Positions 24,872 to 25,924 of a DNA stretch of 25,924 bases are shown piece by piece. Position 1 is the stretch's first letter; the number at the start of each line of letters is the position of its first letter. The stretch is from CAZYZQ01 sp964652075. Lineage in GTDB: Bacteria; Bacillota; Clostridia; Oscillospirales; Oscillospiraceae. The position numbers and the translations under genes are program-made. The stretch spans positions 1 through 25,924 of the forward strand of contig CAZYZQ010000016.1 in assembly GCA_964652075.1 (NCBI GenBank), in the 5' to 3' direction. The notes below the pieces were generated by a model. The model saw nothing but the letters and a program-made list of their open reading frames with translations. It was not told the origin of the DNA and searched no databases.

Positions 24872-25924
24872 TTACTGGATTCCTTTTTCCTTCGCCAGCA
24901 TCTCCAGCGCCGTGCGGATATCGCGCAGCCTGCGCGCGGCCTCCTCGTCGTCGGCAAAGCAGGCCGAGACGATCCGGATTCCGCCCACGCCCTGCGCGCC
25001 GTAGGCCGCGCCGTCGTTGACCATGACGCGCGCCTTCTCCTGAATGTACGCGGCCACCTCCGCGCCCGTGCCGAGACGGGAGACGTCGAGCCACGTCAGG
25101 ATCCCGCTCTCCGCCGGCTTCACGCCGACGCCCGGCGTGCCGTCCAAAATCTCATGGCTCAGATCACGGCGGCGCCTGAGCCGCTCATAGTAGGCCGGGA
25201 GGATCGTCTCGTCGCGCAGCGCCGCGTCCGCGCCGACGCAGGAGAGCGTGTTCGGCGCGCCGAGCACGTTGACCGCCGCGCCGTACAGCTTGTCCATGAT
25301 GTGCTCCTCCGCAATCAGGAAGCCGATGCGCAGGCCGGACAGGCCGAGGCCCTTCGAGATCGACCGCACCGTGACGGTGCGCTCCCACATGCCCGGCAGC
25401 GTACAGGGTGAGACAAACTCGATGCCGTCGTAGACATGGTCCTCAAACGCCTGATCGCAGACAAGGATCAGGTCATGCCGGATCACAAACTCCGCCAGCA
25501 TCTCCAGTGTCTCGCGCCGGAACACCGTCGTCGTCGGATTATTCGGGTGCGTAATCAGCACCATGCGGGTTCTGTCCGTGACGCGCGCCTCCAGCTCCTC
25601 CAGACGGAGCTGGTAGTTGTCCTGCGCATACGTCGGCACCGGAACCGCCCGGCCGCCGAGGAGCTTCGCGTTCAAAAAGTTGGACGGATAGCTCGGGTCG
25701 GGGATCAGCACCTCGTCGCCGTCGTCCAGGAACGGGAACATGGCGAACAGCAAGCCGGAGTCCGAGCCGGGCGAGATCAGCACGTTCCGGCCGGGGTCAA
25801 GGGTGCGGCCGCTCTTTTCGGAGAAGATCTCCGCGATGGTTGCGCGCAGCCAGTCCGGCCCGATGGGCTGGACATAGTGCGAGGCCATCCCGGTTGCAAG
25901 ATATGCCTGCATAGCCTCCATCAC
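24872..25924 (-). CDS. Class I/II PLP-dependent aminotransferase (partial, N-terminus missing)
   Basis: About 350 residues of a fold-type I aminotransferase; the frame is open to the right edge, so the start lies outside and roughly 30-40 residues are missing. Visible family features: HYVQPIGPDWLR near the edge, the PLP-phosphate loop SPGSDSGLLFAMFPFLDDGDEVLIPDPSYP, HPNNPTT with the conserved Asn, CDQAFEDHVYDG with the ring Asp, and SISKGLGLSGLRIGF with the Schiff-base Lys. The enzyme moves an amino group from an amino acid to a 2-oxo acid in the cytoplasm; the amino acid cannot be read from sequence. ATG/GTG codons at the very edge are not taken as the start. It is convergent with the transketolase genes. 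Confidence 0.92.
   Translation of the reverse strand: MMEAMQAYLATGMASHYVQPIGPDWLRATIAEIFSEKSGRTLDPGRNVLISPGSDSGLLFAMFPFLDDGDEVLIPDPSYPSNFLNAKLLGGRAVPVPTYAQDNYQLRLEELEARVTDRTRMVLITHPNNPTTTVFRRETLEMLAEFVIRHDLILVCDQAFEDHVYDGIEFVSPCTLPGMWERTVTVRSISKGLGLSGLRIGFLIAEEHIMDKLYGAAVNVLGAPNTLSCVGADAALRDETILPAYYERLRRRRDLSHEILDGTPGVGVKPAESGILTWLDVSRLGTGAEVAAYIQEKARVMVNDGAAYGAQGVGGIRIVSACFADDEEAARRLRDIRTALEMLAKEKGIQ

Overview
The window is a 25.9 kb piece of a G+C-rich genome from an anaerobic, low-redox Firmicute, most likely gut Clostridia of the Oscillospiraceae type. This is inferred from the gene content (glycyl radical enzymes, ferredoxin-coupled flavoprotein, a Spo0A C-terminal domain protein, split transketolase), the strong AGGAGG-type ribosome sites and the sigma-A-like promoters. 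Nothing here fixes the genus. A run of exactly 100 N at 11539-11638 marks a scaffold join, so this is a draft or metagenome-derived assembly. No rRNA, tRNA, CRISPR array, insertion sequence or prophage gene was seen.

Layout. Almost everything is on the minus strand. 1-1490: first half of uvrA, running off the left edge. 1646-3609: a two-gene operon of a double-[4Fe-4S] ferredoxin and a fumarate reductase/APS reductase-like flavoprotein. 3728-4105: a stand-alone Spo0A C-terminal DNA-binding domain. 4263-5744: an NCS2 purine (xanthine/urate type) permease. 5884-10654: a glycyl radical enzyme operon of activase, full-length enzyme and a shortened second enzyme homologue. 10823-11856: a solute-binding lipoprotein broken by the N run. 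12019-12804: an RpiR-type regulator. 12941-22657: an eight-gene operon of two amidohydrolase homologues, a prolyl oligopeptidase-like S9 peptidase and a complete dipeptide/oligopeptide ABC transporter, with the binding protein last. 23031-24820 on the plus strand: a split transketolase. 24872-25924: most of a class I/II aminotransferase, running off the right edge.

How the parts may work together. The large operon reads as a peptide-scavenging unit: peptides are bound outside, imported by DppBCDF, cut in the cytoplasm by the S9 peptidase and passed to the amidohydrolase(s). The glycyl radical operon is a separate fermentative unit of unknown substrate. Promoter regions of both operons carry a perfect palindrome with the same TAAC-NN-GTTA core, which hints at a shared regulator.

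The most unusual things are: (1) the second glycyl radical enzyme homologue keeps its N-terminal third and its glycyl radical loop but lacks, in frame, about 318 internal residues including the catalytic cysteine region; (2) its full-length partner has Cys-Leu-Asp where most characterised dehydratase/decarboxylase-type members have Cys-x-Glu; (3) one of the two overlapping amidohydrolase genes has lost every visible metal ligand and looks like a pseudoenzyme partner of the other.
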